A stretch of 64,000 nucleotides of DNA from Przewalskia tangutica. Its lineage: Eukaryota > Streptophyta > Magnoliopsida > Solanales > Solanaceae. The stretch's first letter is position 1; every line of letters begins with the position of its first letter. The position numbers and the translations under genes were made by a program. The notes beneath the pieces were generated by a model. That model was not told where the DNA came from. It did not search any database and worked only from the letters and a program-made list of their open reading frames with translations. Shown one piece after another: positions 48,277 to 60,419 of this stretch. The stretch lies in the NCBI GenBank assembly GCA_029844215.1, contig CM056733.1, positions 69,407,794-69,471,793 of the forward strand. The letters are read 5' to 3'.

Positions 48277-50198
48277 TGTATGATGTGTTGTAAATTTCAT
48301 TACTAATTGAGTGTTAAAAATGGAATAACTTGTGAAGATTTAAGATGTGTTCATTATATGGAGTTGTTGGAAAATAAGTTGGATTATTTATTAAGGAAAG
48401 AGTAAATAGTTGCAGGTTAAATGGCCTAAAACTCATGAATAACTTTCGGACATTGTGCGACCCTTTACGGGCTGTTTTGGTTCCATATAATCGTTGTTGC
48501 TATTATTGACATCGTCACTAATTGTGTGTTAACAATTGAAAGAAGCATTGGTACTTGATGATGTAATTAGTTATATAAGGTGACGCGAGACGAAATGGAT
48601 TTAAGAAACCAAGAAAGGAATTATGAAATCTTTTTAGACATTATCGTAATATTTTAAGTATTGAATGAATATGGTAAATAGGTACGATAATAACATTGAT
48701 GATTTAAATTATTGTCTTTCATAAGTAACGAGAAAGGGGTTATATGACGGCGTATATGCGGTATATGGAGCCTAGTTAGATTACATATTGAAATGGTTGG
48801 ATTGTTGGTTGATTTAAATTATTGGTTGATTTGAATTGCTGGTTGATTTGGGTTCTTGGTTAATTATGGATACGCACATAAACAGAGGAAATGCTGCCCA
48901 AATTTTTATAGAATTAAGGAAGTCGTTATTCAAATAACTTACGTTAGGAGTCCTAGAATTAATGGTCTTATTATTATTATTAAAGGCTGACATACTAGGC
49001 AGTAGCGTCTAGTTTTACATTGATTGAGCGACTAAGAGGTATGTGAGACTATCCTTCTTTCTTTTTGGCATGATTTTAATGAAAGTACGACGGACGTACG
49101 TAATTCCTATAAGTTCAGTTTTAAAGGATAATTGTTGATTAGTGTCTATGATTTTCAGTAAAAGAGTTTATTATGATGATATTATCGAGAGTCAAAGATG
49201 ATTTTTAATTGCATATGGTTGCTCATGATATCTAATCGTGCTAAGTATTATTGTTTCACTCCACCGAGTCCCGGGCCGGATCATGTTCGTGCGCAGCTTT
49301 ACAGAATTCATTGAGTCCCTCACTAGAGGGTCGAGACACGTTATATACATATATACAGATTTTACCGAGTCCCTCCATAGATGGCCGAGACATGATATGC
49401 GCACATATACAGACTTCCATCGAGTCCCTCACTAGAGGGTAGAGATATGTTATCTGATTGATATCTGAGACATAGACATAGTGACGGTATGAGTAAGCAT
49501 TCATGATTTACGATATGACTCTCATTTTGTTAAGCTTGATGACTCTATCTTTACTTGACACGATTGTGATTTCATTTTGAGATTTCATGTTTTATATACT
49601 CAAGACATTATTTTCGCGACCCCTTTCTCGGTGCGTTCATGCCCGCAGGTTCAGGTGTTCAGACAGGTGACCCTCCAGTTTAGGACTTCTGTACAGCAGT
49701 TGGAGAGCTCCTTTGTTCTGGAGCCAGCTATTTTGGTACAGATCTTCATCTTTCAGACTTATGCATATTTTGGGCACGACGGGGCCCTGTCCCGTCATAT
49801 GTCAGTATCGTACTCTTAGAGGTCTGTAGACAGTTGTGGGTTGGACGTTTGTACCTTGTTTTGGGTTGTAATATTGTTGTACTCTGTGTTGGGGCGTTCC
49901 CGGTTATTCCTGTTGGTATCTGGTGGCAGCCTTGCCGGCTTGCTTATTTTGACTATTCCTTTGTGTATATAATGTTGGTTGGTGGCAGCCTAGTTGTCTA
50001 GCATGTTTTGTTTGTTGTTCTGTTATTGATTTGACAGTCTTGTCGGCTCGCCCATTTTGGGGAGATGTTGTAAAAGCAGCGTTCTGCTGCCGAAATTTCA
50101 ATAGATCTCGGTATTAAATGGATTAAGAGTGACAGGTCAGTAATGACGTCCAATTAGAACGTTTAGTCGCGGCCCGTCGGGTCGGGTCGTGACAGAAG

Positions 50199-50210
50199 TG
50201 GTATCAGAGC
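50199..50210 (+). other. Primer-binding site (initiator Met tRNA)
   Basis: 'tggtatcagagc' follows the LTR end at 50194. Only about 28 bases of leader remain before the sequence turns into an inverted LTR of another subfamily. Confidence 0.85.
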
Positions 50211-50226
50211 AGTTAGTCATCGGAAT

Positions 50227-52813
50227 AATAATAGTATATAACATGCCAGTGGAATCCATCATCTCGGGTATATGTCTTCATGGGGAGCTAGTCCATGGAG
50301 TAATAATAGCATCCGAGAATTTAACTCGCATCATGGTAGCATGCCCGGGAATCCTTCATCGTATAAGCATGTCCATGGATCAATCACAATGAAAGCATAC
50401 CCGTGGAATCCTCCAACACTATCGGTATGTCCAAATAAATTTATAACAAGACAGTCGACCCTCCAACTGAGAGACACGACAACGTAGAAATATAATACTT
50501 GCACTCAAAGGCTATCGTAAGCAAACATAGACAAGTTCATAAAATCTTTTAGACTTTCATTAACATACAAAATGAATTTCATTTTATAAACTCAAGGCAC
50601 TTTCGTGTCAAATAAAAATCCGGGAATTTAATCCAAAGTACTACGTAATTCCATTCTTTTCAAAAGACTCCTTTTTATATGAAACCCCAAGATACTAACA
50701 CCCGTAGTATCAAGACATGTCTATTTTTCAAATTAAGTTACTACACCTTTAGAAATTCATTTCAAGGCTTTGAAACCAAGTAACTTTTAATTCCATAACC
50801 TAGGCAACTCATGCCTATCAATCAAATAGACCATTCTCTTAACCTTTCATAAACCCGTTATAACTAACTTCCCATAAAGTCGTTATAACCATTTATGTCT
50901 TAGACAAATTCATTCTTTTTTTATAACCAAGAGACTTATACTTTCAAAACCAAGTATCATATACTTTCAAATCAAGTTACATAACTTTCAAACTACTTCA
51001 AGTCTCTTAACTTTAGAAATCCCATTTCTTAGCTTTAGAATATCAAGTTTCTTAACCTTAGAATATCAAGTTTCTTAACTTTAGAATATCAAGTTTCTTA
51101 ACCTTAGAATAGTTCAAGAATCAATACTTTCCAAATCAAGTATTCTATACTTTTTCAAGTCAAGAAATCTTTGTTTACCTTATTAGAATAAACCATTCTT
51201 TTAACTTCCCATAAAGTTATTATAACCAACTTTCCATAAAGCCGTTATACTAACTTTATGCTTCTGAAACTAAGACATTTTTATTCTTTAAAAACAAGTG
51301 AGTTAATTCTCTAACTCAACCAACTTAGACATTCTTAAAACAAGTCAAGGATATCAAATGAACTGAATTCATTTAAATCTCGTACGTCTACCGTACTATA
51401 CATTTATAACTACTCATGCTCAAGAGATAAGAAAAGTTCCACATACCTCTCCGGCTCAATCCACTTGCCAAGTTGAATACGCCGCGCGTAGAATGTCAAC
51501 CTATAATGACCACAATACGCCTATCAACTTCTACCTTTCAACGTAGAATATTTCTAAGTATAAGGACTCTTATTCTACGGAAAATCGGGCAGCACTTCCT
51601 TTGTTTCTACGTACTTTTCCACCTTTTTCAAGGCCCGAAAATCAATAACCAAATGCCACATTTAAGGCTGAACAATTCAGCTAACCAAAGGGGATTACAC
51701 GCCTAACAGGACGTGTAAACTTCTGCCCCACAATCAATATAAAACTGTCCATATCCTTAAGGCACATTCTCGGCAACTATCAATATCAACAACAATGTCA
51801 ATTTCCGTTCAATTCCTTTTTAATCCAAGTTGTTATTCCAACATGTTATATACATAATAACAATTACAACAACTATAAATCCTTTCTTCTTTAACATGCG
51901 ATGATTGTAACTATCGACCAAATTGATTACAACAGTAATGACTAACATGCCCAATTTCGGTTTTTAACATGCCGACATGATCCAAATCTTTTCAAACTTC
52001 AATATATATACCACATGCTCATTTAACAACTACTAAACACGTAATATTTAATCACATTAAGAAGATGAATATTTTACCTCAATGAGCCCAATATATAATC
52101 CAAGATTAAAGTCAACCCTAGCAACTTTTAGCTCCTCTTCTTACGTTCCAATCCGCTCCAAGCACTCCTTAGAAGCTCATGAAGAACTCCTCTTCAAGTT
52201 CCAACTTCAAAGTGGAAGAACACCTTAGGTTTTCATCTTGCGACTAACGTAAAAACGTTAGTTTTCCGGGATCTTTCTATTGAGATAACCTTACAATACC
52301 TCTAGGAACATTGGGTTTGAATATTGGGATTTATCATCAACAAACGAAATTTTTTTGTCTTCAAAATGGCACAAAGCCGAGAGCCCCTATTTCTTGAACA
52401 CTAAGTTCTTGATTTTTATCTAGTGTAGAATTGTCTTGCACTAGTATAGGATATATACTACAACCAAGGGCCTAGATTAAAACACTTGTGTGGATGAGAT
52501 GTGGTCAACCATATCAAGCCAAGTGGCTCTTGACTTGGCTCAATTTTTCCGCCCCACATGGGCATGTGGAGAGTGACACGTGTCGCTCTCCGGTTGGCCT
52601 AAAATATTTCATCTCCCGAAAATTCGATAAATTCTATAAGTCTCAAATATCAAATTTGGGAACTCAATTCTCATTAACGAACAATTTTCCTTCCCGAGGC
52701 TCGAAATCATTTTCCGTAGGAAAAAAACAATCCTTCTTTCGTATCAAACTTAAAGTCGTATCTTCTCACGTACATTCTCTTAAACACATGTCCTGGAATT
52801 ACGGGGTGTAACA
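50227..52813 (-). mobile_element. Truncated Tekay-type LTR, inverted
   Basis: Reverse complement of LTR body seen at 15247-17399 and 21448-22330. Its U3 end is complete ('acggggtgtaaca' at 52813), but the U5-side kilobase is missing. Near 51010-51110 'agaatatcaagtttcttaac' repeats about every 24 bp, the inverted form of the repeat at 17280-17360. No TSD: the right flank is 'caaac'. Confidence 0.85.
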
Positions 52814-53275
52814 CAAACACCCTTAGAGGCATTCTCGACCTCAAGGAACAAACACCTTTGGAGGCACCTCAGGGAACAAAAACCTTTAGAGGTTTTTTCG
52901 ACCTCAAGGAACAGAACCTTTTGAGGCACCTCAGGGAACAAACACCCTTAGAGGCTTTTTCGACCTCAAGGAACAAACACCTTGGAGGCACCTCAAGAAA
53001 CAAACACCCTTAGATGCTTTTTCGACCTCAAGGAACAAACACCTTTGGAGGCACCTCAGGGAACAAACACCCTTAGAGGCATTCTCGACCTCAAGGAACA
53101 AACACCTTTGGAGGCACCTCAGGGAACAAACACCCTTAGAGGCTTTTTCGATCTCAAGGAACAAACACCTTTGGACGCACCTCTGGGAACAAACACCCTT
53201 AGAGATATTTTCGACCTCGGGGAACAAATACCCTTAGAGACACCTCAGGGAACAAACACCTTTAGAGGCATTTAA
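52814..53275. repeat. 63-bp minisatellite, about seven units
   Basis: Unit begins 'caaacacccttagaggc' and contains two related halves of about 31 bp ('ctcaaggaa' and 'cctcagggaa' ends). As 63 is divisible by three, both strands stay open (97-98 codons) and read as 21-residue repeats. Probably not translated; its parent element is unknown, and the 3' repeat zone of an Ogre-like element or an LTR are both possible. Confidence 0.9.
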
Positions 53276-53330
53276 ATACCCCTTCCCAAACTCACCAGTT
53301 TCATTGAGTGCAGTTTTTTTCATCAGCATT

Positions 53331-53647
53331 GCGTCTATACCACGATGTCATTAGCATCACGTCTATACCACGACGTCATCAACATTCATCAACATTGCGT
53401 CTACACCACGATTTCATCAGCATTGCGTCTATACCACGACTTTATCAGCATTGCGTCTATACCACGACGTCAGCATCATTCATCAGCATTGCATCTATGC
53501 CACGACGCCATCAACATTGCGTCTATACCACGACATCATCAACATTGCGCCTGTACACCGGCGTAATCTGCTTCGTGCTTGTACACCGGCGTTACTTTAT
53601 TTTGTCTGTACACCGGCGACATCTGCATTACGCATATACACCGGCGT
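53331..53647. repeat. 28-bp minisatellite, about twelve units
   Basis: 'gcgtctataccacga' and later 'gtacaccggcg' variants start at 53331, 53359, 53397, 53425, 53453, 53491, 53519, 53547 and so on: period 28, with two 38-bp units that carry an extra 'cattcatcaa'. A TATA-like 'catttaaatacccc' lies at 53269-53282, between the two minisatellites. The 113-codon frame at 53308 is read-through. Confidence 0.9.
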
Positions 53648-54264
53648 AAGCAGATTTATTTAGTGCAACAAATCTGTTTACACATGCACAGTCCGACAAA
53701 AGCACACATGCATGCCCTCAAACGTATTTTACGATACGTCCAAGGTACACTTCATTTCGGATTACATCTATACTGGTCTTTGCTCACTGGTCTCACTGTT
53801 TATTCTGATGCTGACTGGGGTGGATGTCCTGACACCCGACGCTCTACGTCTGGTTATTGCATTTTTTCTCGGAGATAACCTATTGTCTTGGTCTTCCAAA
53901 ATGCAACCTACACTATCCTGATTCAGTGCAGAAGCAGAGTACAGAGGTATCGCCAACGTCGTCTCTGAGTCTTGTTGGATCCGTAACCTTCTACTTGAGC
54001 TTCACTGCCCAATTCAAAAGGCAACACTGGTCTACTGCGATAATATTAGTGTGATATATCTTTCCGACAATCCCGTCCAACATCAATGCACTAAACACAT
54101 TGAGATGAACATTTATTTCGTTTGCGAAAAAGTGGTTCGTGTCCTTCATGTTCCTTCAAGATATCAAATTGCCGACATCTTCACCAATGAACTTCCGCGC
54201 ATACTATTTTATGACTTTCGAGTCAGTCTTAGTGTTCGTGAACCTCCCGCTTCGACTGCGGAGG
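53648..54264 (+). pseudogene. Copia RNase H relic
   Basis: Starts inside the region between reverse transcriptase and RNase H (VQQICLHMHSPTKAHMHALK, RILRYVQGTLHFGLHLYW) and continues with YSDADWGGCPDTRRSTSGYC. Beyond 53878 the frame shifts and stops, but SAEAEYRG-, YCDNISVIYLSDNPVQH- and HIEMNIYFV-type motifs are readable to 54200. Everything upstream in pol is missing. Confidence 0.85.
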
Positions 54265-54445
54265 TGTAATAGAATATTTTCCAATATTCTTTCATTAATT
54301 ATATTAATTATATATCTTCTGTTATAGATAAAATTATAATTTTTTTATAATTAAGTTAATTATCTAATTTGTATCAAAGTAAATAATCTTGTAACCTTAT
54401 TTATATCGTAAATCATTCAACAATAAACATGAATGAACCTATTCC
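54265..54445 (+). repeat. 3' LTR of the second copia element
   Basis: Starts 'tgtaatagaatattttcca' after the RNase H end. Matches 40500-40685. Confidence 0.7.
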
Positions 54446-56333
54446 TTTAAATAAGATCTGCATACATATAGCATGCTATTTTCATATCCTACTTATAGAA
54501 TTATTGGACATGTTGTCATTGTTGTAAATGTATTGTATATCGTGGAGGTAGGACCTTATTATAAACTCAAAATGTGTATAGATGAATTGAATGGTGACTA
54601 GAAGTCAAACATGCAGGCAAGTAAACGTATATTATGTGAATTCCCTGGCAAAAAGGCTAACTGGAATTTCCACAAACAGATAGGAACAATAAAGAAGGCA
54701 TTATATCCGATAATGCTTGGCTAAAATAGGAATTTGGACTTTCGAAAGGAATCAATAAGTACTAGGAAAACTACTATTACGGAGGTTTCTGTCGTATTAT
54801 CCTTTACCGTGAAAACCAAAAAAAAAAGATGAAAATTTCTCAAGGGGAAATAAGTAAAATTACTTACTTGTTGGAATGGTACTTCTTGATTAGTTTGTGT
54901 TGTGTACTACCTCCTACTGTCCTACATAAATTTTATGCTAGTTCAAAGTTCAAACCGTTGGCGGCTACCATTAAATGGATTCCCCTAGGGAAATTCAAAA
55001 CATAAAAAGTTGTACTAATATGCTCATTGATTATCGGTACTTTCTTTTTTTCCAAAAAAGGTGTATCTTTCATCTCCACACTCCGGTTCGACAAAATTAT
55101 CGGTACTTTCTTGCTCCACAAAAGTGGAATCTCTCCGGAGCTCTCACATTCCGGTCCGACAAGTCTGTGAAAAAGGGTAAATCATAATGACTCAATTAAT
55201 TTTAAATGATAGACCAGTATCACGCTGCGAACAAGGGACCCTCCTTTATTTCAAGAAGAAACCCCTACACTGCCGCTGACGGAATTCGATAATTGATCAT
55301 TACTCCAATTAAGTTGTCCAAGCGGACAATATGAGAGCAGTAAATTATCGGTACTTTCTTCGTCCCATAATAAGTTATTGTATCGTGGTAAATATGGGAG
55401 GAGACTACTTTATGTTAGATTACGCGAGGTGTCAAATCAAACTTTACAGAGGCCATGGCATGCACTGATTGACCTTTGTTTTTTAAATTGAATTAATTCT
55501 TGAAATCATATACAAATGTATATATTTATCTGTTTGGTTCGGATTTTTTTAGTTTAACACCAAATCAAGCTGGAGTGTTATCGATTTTTAAAAATATAAA
55601 ATCAGGCTGAATTGATTTTCAGTTTATTATATCGGTTTGACTCAGTTTACCGATTCGGATTTTTCGGTCAGATTTGAATACCCCTGGTCTCTCCTAGTGA
55701 TAATCAATTTTATCACTAATTCTGATTGTAAATCAGTTACGGGGGTAGAAATTTGTATAAGAATATTAAAAAAATTGAAATATCATGTTTGGGTTTGAAC
55801 TTGTGTCACTTAAGCTATCTTTTAATTTTAATCTCTTTTACCACAATACTAGCTAGGTAGGTTTTGATTATAGAAATGATGCCCATGCTAATGTCACATA
55901 TTCCACAAACCTCCGGTCAATTTTCTCATATACGTGTAATTAACCTACTAAACCAATATAGACATGGTCAATTTGGACTGCATAAGTACCATAATAATCG
56001 GTTCGGTCGAGCTTTTATTTTGAGAATTATTTTTTGATAAAATACTTTTTACAGTATCAGTTTCTGTTTGACTAATAATCATTTTGCAAAGTATTTTTAT
56101 AATATTAGAACAATAATTTATACTTGAAAGCATTTTTTTAAAAACTTGACCAATTACCGCAATTCTCTAAACTTATTTTATGAGCATGAATTTGCTTGAA
56201 CCAACCATTTAACATCCGTGCTATCAATTGCGAAAACTACAAATGTGTCAAATTATCCAAATTTTAAACGATTTGCACAGGTTAATGTGTACAGATTAAA
56301 GGTAAATTCAAGATTTAGAATTAGTGAATTTAT
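54446..56333. other. Intergenic DNA, no gene recognised
   Basis: No protein-like frame. 'attatcggtactttctt' occurs three times (about 55028, 55099, 55335), suggesting a short dispersed duplication. At 55530-55690 the 'ttcggatttt...ttcggtcag...gaatacccc' style resembles a known class of plant MITE or SINE ends, without provable borders. The rest is plain AT-rich sequence. Confidence 0.5.
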
Positions 56334-56621
56334 TGTCACAATATAGTATTGTGATCCATTATTATTACTTCATCTTAGTTCCTAAAGTGTCTAAGTCAAT
56401 TAAGTTAGTCCCTAGTTATTTTACTTGTTATTTTAAGTTTTGTTATTTACATTTTAGTATCCTAAGTTTGTATGGACTACATACCAGTGTAAGGGCTATA
56501 TCTAGTCTTATTTTCATTCAGTGCATTTTTATCCAGAAATATACAAACAAATTCTTATCTTCTCTTTCTTACTTCTCCCCTTTCCCTACGAACTCGCGTA
56601 ACAGACATCGATTCTGTTACA
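56334..56621 (+). repeat. 5' LTR of the gypsy chromovirus-like element
   Basis: 288 bp, 'tgtcacaatatagtattgtg' to '...cgattctgttaca', placed by the primer site that follows. Pyrimidine-rich end (56560-56590). There is no second LTR to confirm it. Confidence 0.6.
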
Positions 56622-56622
56622 A

Positions 56623-58045
56623 ATGGCATCAGAGCAGGTTCCGACGCAGGGAACCGATGTGCCGTCGGAGCGGCAAAACCAGCACGACGACGTGAGGACA
56701 CTAAAAGCACAGTTAGCAGTTTTCGCAGAAGAAACAAATCAGAGAATAGATGCGGTAGAACAAAGACAGTCCGATGAAATCAGAGAAGTGAATCGGAAAC
56801 TAGAACTGATATTGGATGGAATGACTCACCTATAATCCGGAAACTCAGCACCACCGACACCGGCGGCGGCTCTCGCAAACATCACACTCGGATCTATTCC
56901 GGCAAGCATGCAGACTGTCCAACCAAGCTACGATTTCGACTTAGCTTCAGGTAGTAGAAACCCTATCCCTAGCTCTTTGTCTTATACATCATCGAGTCCT
57001 AGTGTGGGAAGAGGGTTCACTTTTCGTCCAGCCCCTCCAATATTATCAAATCCACCGATATATCGTAACTCTAATTTCCTTTTTTACACCACCAGCATCC
57101 CCAAATATAACGACCCAAAACCCTGAAATCAACACCAACCACAGAGCTCTCAAACCTAAGATAAATTTCCCATAATTTGATGGTAATAATCCCAGAAGCT
57201 GGCTTAGAAAATGTGAGAAATTCTTCGAACTGTACAATATTACTGAACAAGAGAAGCTTAACTATGCCTCTGTTCATATTGGAGAAAAAATGGATACATG
57301 GTTAGACAATTACATTGTGAATCACAGGGGAGTAATAAATTGGTTGAAATTTTATGTTGAGGTATGTCGGAGATTTGGAAAGATTAGACCACAAGATATT
57401 GTGGATGAGTTCAATAAGATTATGCAGATTGGTACTGTCGACCAATACCAAGATAGATTTGAGGAGCTCACTTGGTACATGACCATCATCAACCCTCTAC
57501 TGAACGAAACTCATTATGTAGCCAGTTTCATTAGTGGGTTAAAACCTGAATTAAAACCTCTAGTGAAGATGGTTAATCCCACCACTGTTCTAGATGTTTA
57601 TGAAGCTGCTAAGATATATGAAGAGTCCTTCAAGGCTCTTATACCTTTCATTTCCCAAAGAAGCCTTCAGAACAATAACCCTAAAACCACCACTATGCCT
57701 TATTCCAGAAACACACCTACTACCACTGCCAAATTTAACCCATATCTTGTTAACACATCATACCCTAATCAGAAAACACTAGCCAAAACACCTTTTAAAA
57801 CCAATATGCTTCCACCCAACTTAGAAGCTCTCAGAGAACAAGGACTATGCTATAAATGTAAGGAAAAATATTTTTCTGGGCACCAGTGTAAGCTAAGGTC
57901 AGTGAATGCTATAAAAGGGATTGAAGGTGGAGATGGGGGAGAAAACCAGGAATTGTTTGTGGATGTAGCTGAAATATTGGAGGATAATGAAGAGGAACAT
58001 GCTGAGGTATCAGTTAATGCACTATTGGGCTTAAGTTCTTTCTAA
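56623..58045 (+). pseudogene. Gypsy gag with zinc knuckle
   Basis: ATG at 56623. Residues 20-70 form a charged coiled-coil stretch (AEETNQRIDAVEQRQSDEIR). A stop at 56833 and another at 57124 break a Ser/Pro/Thr-rich middle. The gag core runs on across a frame change (INFPEFDGNNPRSWLRK-like at 57160-57210) into the 251-codon frame 57290-58045: MDTWLDNYIVNHRGVINWLK, GTVDQYQDRFEELTWYM, FISGLKPELKPLVKM. The zinc knuckle is GLCYKCKEKYFSGHQCK near 57843, of the compact C-x2-C...H-x-C form typical of this gypsy group. It ends in an acidic tail before the protease. Confidence 0.85.
56624..56635 (+). other. Primer-binding site (Met tRNA variant)
   Basis: 'tggcatcagagc', one base different from the standard 'tggtatcagagc', two bases after the LTR end. 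The gag ATG at 56623 overlaps it, as in related elements. Confidence 0.75.
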
Positions 58046-58835
58046 GGGCATGCTTCCACTATCAAAATCATAGGGTGTGTTGGCAAGACCCCTGTGACTG
58101 TACTGATAGATAGTGGATCAACACACTCCTTCATTGATCCTCACATTGTTAAAAGGTTAAAGAAACGTGCCCAATGAAGAAACCCATGAGAGTGATTGTA
58201 GCTAATGGACAAGAGAGGGTTTGCCAGTTAGAGCACCCTTCTTTGAGTGGACAATGCAAAATGAACAATTCAACTTCAAACTCAGGTTGTTAAAAGTGGG
58301 AGGATGTGATTTGATCTTGGGGATGGATTGGATAGATCAAGTGGCTCCAGTAATCTTGCATACTAGGCCACATAGTCTCAGTTTTGTATATGAAGGGAGA
58401 ATGGTCACATTGTATGGAGAAAGGAATGGCCAGAGTGTAGCCACAGTGAACTATGAAGAGCTCAGGAGGATGTTACATTGTGGTAATTGTGAAGTTGTGG
58501 CTGAATTATCCTTGATTCAACTAGAAGTGTTAACCAAAAATACACCCATGCTACATCCTTCTATTGATAAACTGCTACAGAAATACCAAAGTATCTTCCA
58601 AGAATCCACTAAACTACCACCCAAAAGAGATTGTGACCATAAAATCAACCTTGTTCCAGGAGCCCAACCATTCAGTTTAAGACCCTACATATATTCTCAT
58701 GACCAAAAGAACACAATAAAGTCTATCATTTCTGATATGATCAAGGCTACCACAATGGTACCTAGTCAATCAGCCTATGCCTCACTTGCACTCCTGGTTA
58801 AAAAAAGAAGGATTCTACATGGAGATTATGTGTAG
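58046..58835 (+). pseudogene. Gypsy protease and start of reverse transcriptase
   Basis: The protease active site is intact: VLIDSGSTHSFIDPHIVK near 58095-58150. A frameshift follows at about 58170. The frame 58221-58835 carries the protease C-terminal motif (DLILGMDWIDQV), a linker, and the reverse-transcriptase entry (FQESTKLPPKRDCDHKINLV, PGAQPFSLRPYIYSHDQ). The frame stops at 58835 in a short frameshift before the first catalytic block. Confidence 0.85.
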
Positions 58836-59508
58836 ATTATATGAGATTAAACTGCCTAACCATTAAGAATAAATATCCCATATCTATGATAGATGACATG
58901 TTGTATGAACTGTTTGGAGCTAAAGTATTTTCTAAGGTGGACTTAAGAGCTGAATACCACCAAGTAAGTATGAAGGAGGGTGATGAGCATAAGAATGCAT
59001 TCAGGACACATCATGGGCTGTGGGAGTTCGGAGTAATGCCTTTTGGTTTAACCAATGCTCCGGCAACATTTCAATCTCTAATGAACTGTGTCTTCAAGGA
59101 ACAACTAAGAAAATTCATCTTAGTGTTCTTTGATGACATACTAATTTACAGTAGAAATATGGAGGATCATATTGTACACCTGGAGGTGGTCCTAAAGATA
59201 CTGAAGGAGAACCAATTATTTGCAAAGTTGAGTAAATGTGCATTTGTAAAAGCTCAAGTAGAATATTTGGGACACATTATAGATAATACATGAGTGTGCA
59301 CTGATCCAAGAAAGGTGGCTGCTATGGTTGATTGGCAGTACCCTAAGACTCTAAAAGAATTTAGAGGCTTCTTAGGATTGACAGGGTATTATAGAAATTT
59401 TGTTAAAAATTATGCACACATGAGCAAACCTCTGACCAATCAGCTGAAGAAAGAAGGATTTGTATGGAATCAGGAAGCTGAAATGGCATTCAATCAATAA
59501 AAAAGGCT
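58836..59508 (+). pseudogene. Gypsy reverse transcriptase
   Basis: The frame 58841-59293 holds the palm: KNKYPISMIDDMLYELFG, then KVDLRAEYHQV with the first catalytic Asp, FGVMPFGLTNAPATFQSLMN, and VFFDDILIYS with the catalytic Asp pair near 59130. Stop TGA at 59291, then 59294-59500 (YPKTLKEFRGFLGLTGYYRN, connection to RNase H). Stop TAA at 59498. All core motifs survive, and the lesions are single stops or shifts. Confidence 0.9.
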
Positions 59509-60401
59509 ATGTCTAGTGCCCCGGTGTTGGCACTTCCTGATTTTACTAAGCCTTTTGTTGTAAAAGTTGATGCTTGCAATAATGGTATAGGTGTTGTGTT
59601 GATGCAAGATAAGAGACCTTTGGCCTACATGAGTCAGACCTTTAGTACAAAGCATCAAGGTTTGTCCACTTATGAAAATGAGTTGATAGCATTGCTGCAA
59701 GATGTGGATAAGTGGAGACATTATTTACATCCTCAACATTTTATAATCAAAACTGACCATTTCAGCCTGAAATTCTTACAAGAGCAGAAAACTACTACCT
59801 CATTACAGCATAAAGGACTTACTAAATTGATGGGGTTGAGTTTTGAAATACACTACAGAAAGGGAGTGGAAAATGTGGTGGTTGATGCCCTGTCTAGGAA
59901 GTATGAATCAACAAGGAGTGTCAACAAGGGAACTGAAAATACACAATGTGCAGTAATCACACAGATGAAACATAAATGGATTAAAGAATTTCTGGATAGT
60001 TATACAGGAGAAACTGAGGTGATGCAGGCATTTACCACACTTAGTACTAATTCTGATAATGAGATGGATATCTCACTGCAGCAGGGATTGTTGAGGTACA
60101 AAAGGAAGGTTTGGGTGGGAGACAATGGAAATCTCAGGCAACTACTGGTTCAAAACATACATAAATTTGGATTGGTAGGACACTCAGGGGTTTGTGCTAC
60201 TTACCAGAGATTGAAGGCAATATTCTACTGGCCTGCCATGATGGAGCAGGTTAAGGCCACAGTGCAGTCTTGTGAAATGCGTCAAAGATGTAAGAATGAG
60301 CAAGTAGCATATCCTGGTCTGCTACAACCTCTTCCTATTCCAGAAGGAGCTTGGGAGCATATATCAATGGATTTCATAGAAGGATTGCCTAGATATGAAG
60401 G
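59509..60401 (+). pseudogene. Gypsy RNase H and integrase N-terminal part
   Basis: RNase H: KPFVVKVDACNNGIGVVLMQ (first Asp), STYENELIALLQDVDKWRHY (Glu), FIIKTDHFSLKFLQEQ (Asp), ending VVDALSRKY. Integrase zinc-binding domain: His pair in NIHKFGLVGHSGV, Cys pair in SCEMRQRCK. The catalytic core begins with EHISMDFIEGLPRYEG (first catalytic Asp). The integrase is cut at 60401 by the CACTA element. Its continuation lies at 63126, one base out of frame. Confidence 0.9.
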
Positions 60402-60419
60402 CACTACTAATTTCTGGCC

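Larger units (their letters stand above)
44400..50194 (+). mobile_element. Tekay-type 5' LTR, split by a solo LTR
   Basis: LTR sequence at 44400-45492 and 48282-50194, about 3.0 kb without the insertion. It starts 'tgttacacctcgtaagttta', ends 'cgggtcgggtcgtgaca' and is followed by a tRNA-Met primer site at 50199. Its middle differs from the 15247 and 45493 LTRs, so it is another subfamily. Three 61-bp-type repeats built on 'gagtccctcactagagggt' lie at 49258-49450. Confidence 0.85.
40500..54445 (+). mobile_element. Second copia element, gutted and filled with other elements
   Basis: The LTR-like segments at 40500-40685 and 54265-54445 resemble each other ('taattatattaat', 'gtatcaaagtaaat', 'cttgtaaccttat'). 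Gag lies just after the first and RNase H just before the second, all on the plus strand. Protease, integrase and reverse transcriptase are absent. 12.3 kb of gypsy and Ogre-like sequence and minisatellite fill the gap. No exact TSD could be set because the LTR borders are diverged. Confidence 0.75.

Noticed and set aside
50195..52813. A second inverted-LTR element, since a plus-strand LTR with primer site (44400-50210) is followed by a minus-strand LTR (50227-52813).
   Set aside because: The two LTRs are of different subfamilies, the inverted one lacks its U5 end, and the outer flanks (atata, caaac) do not match. Independent insertions plus deletion explain it.
53308..53649. A 113-codon His/Tyr/Ser-rich frame.
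   Set aside because: It is a 28-bp minisatellite. As 28 is not divisible by three, all three frames cycle and stay open by chance.
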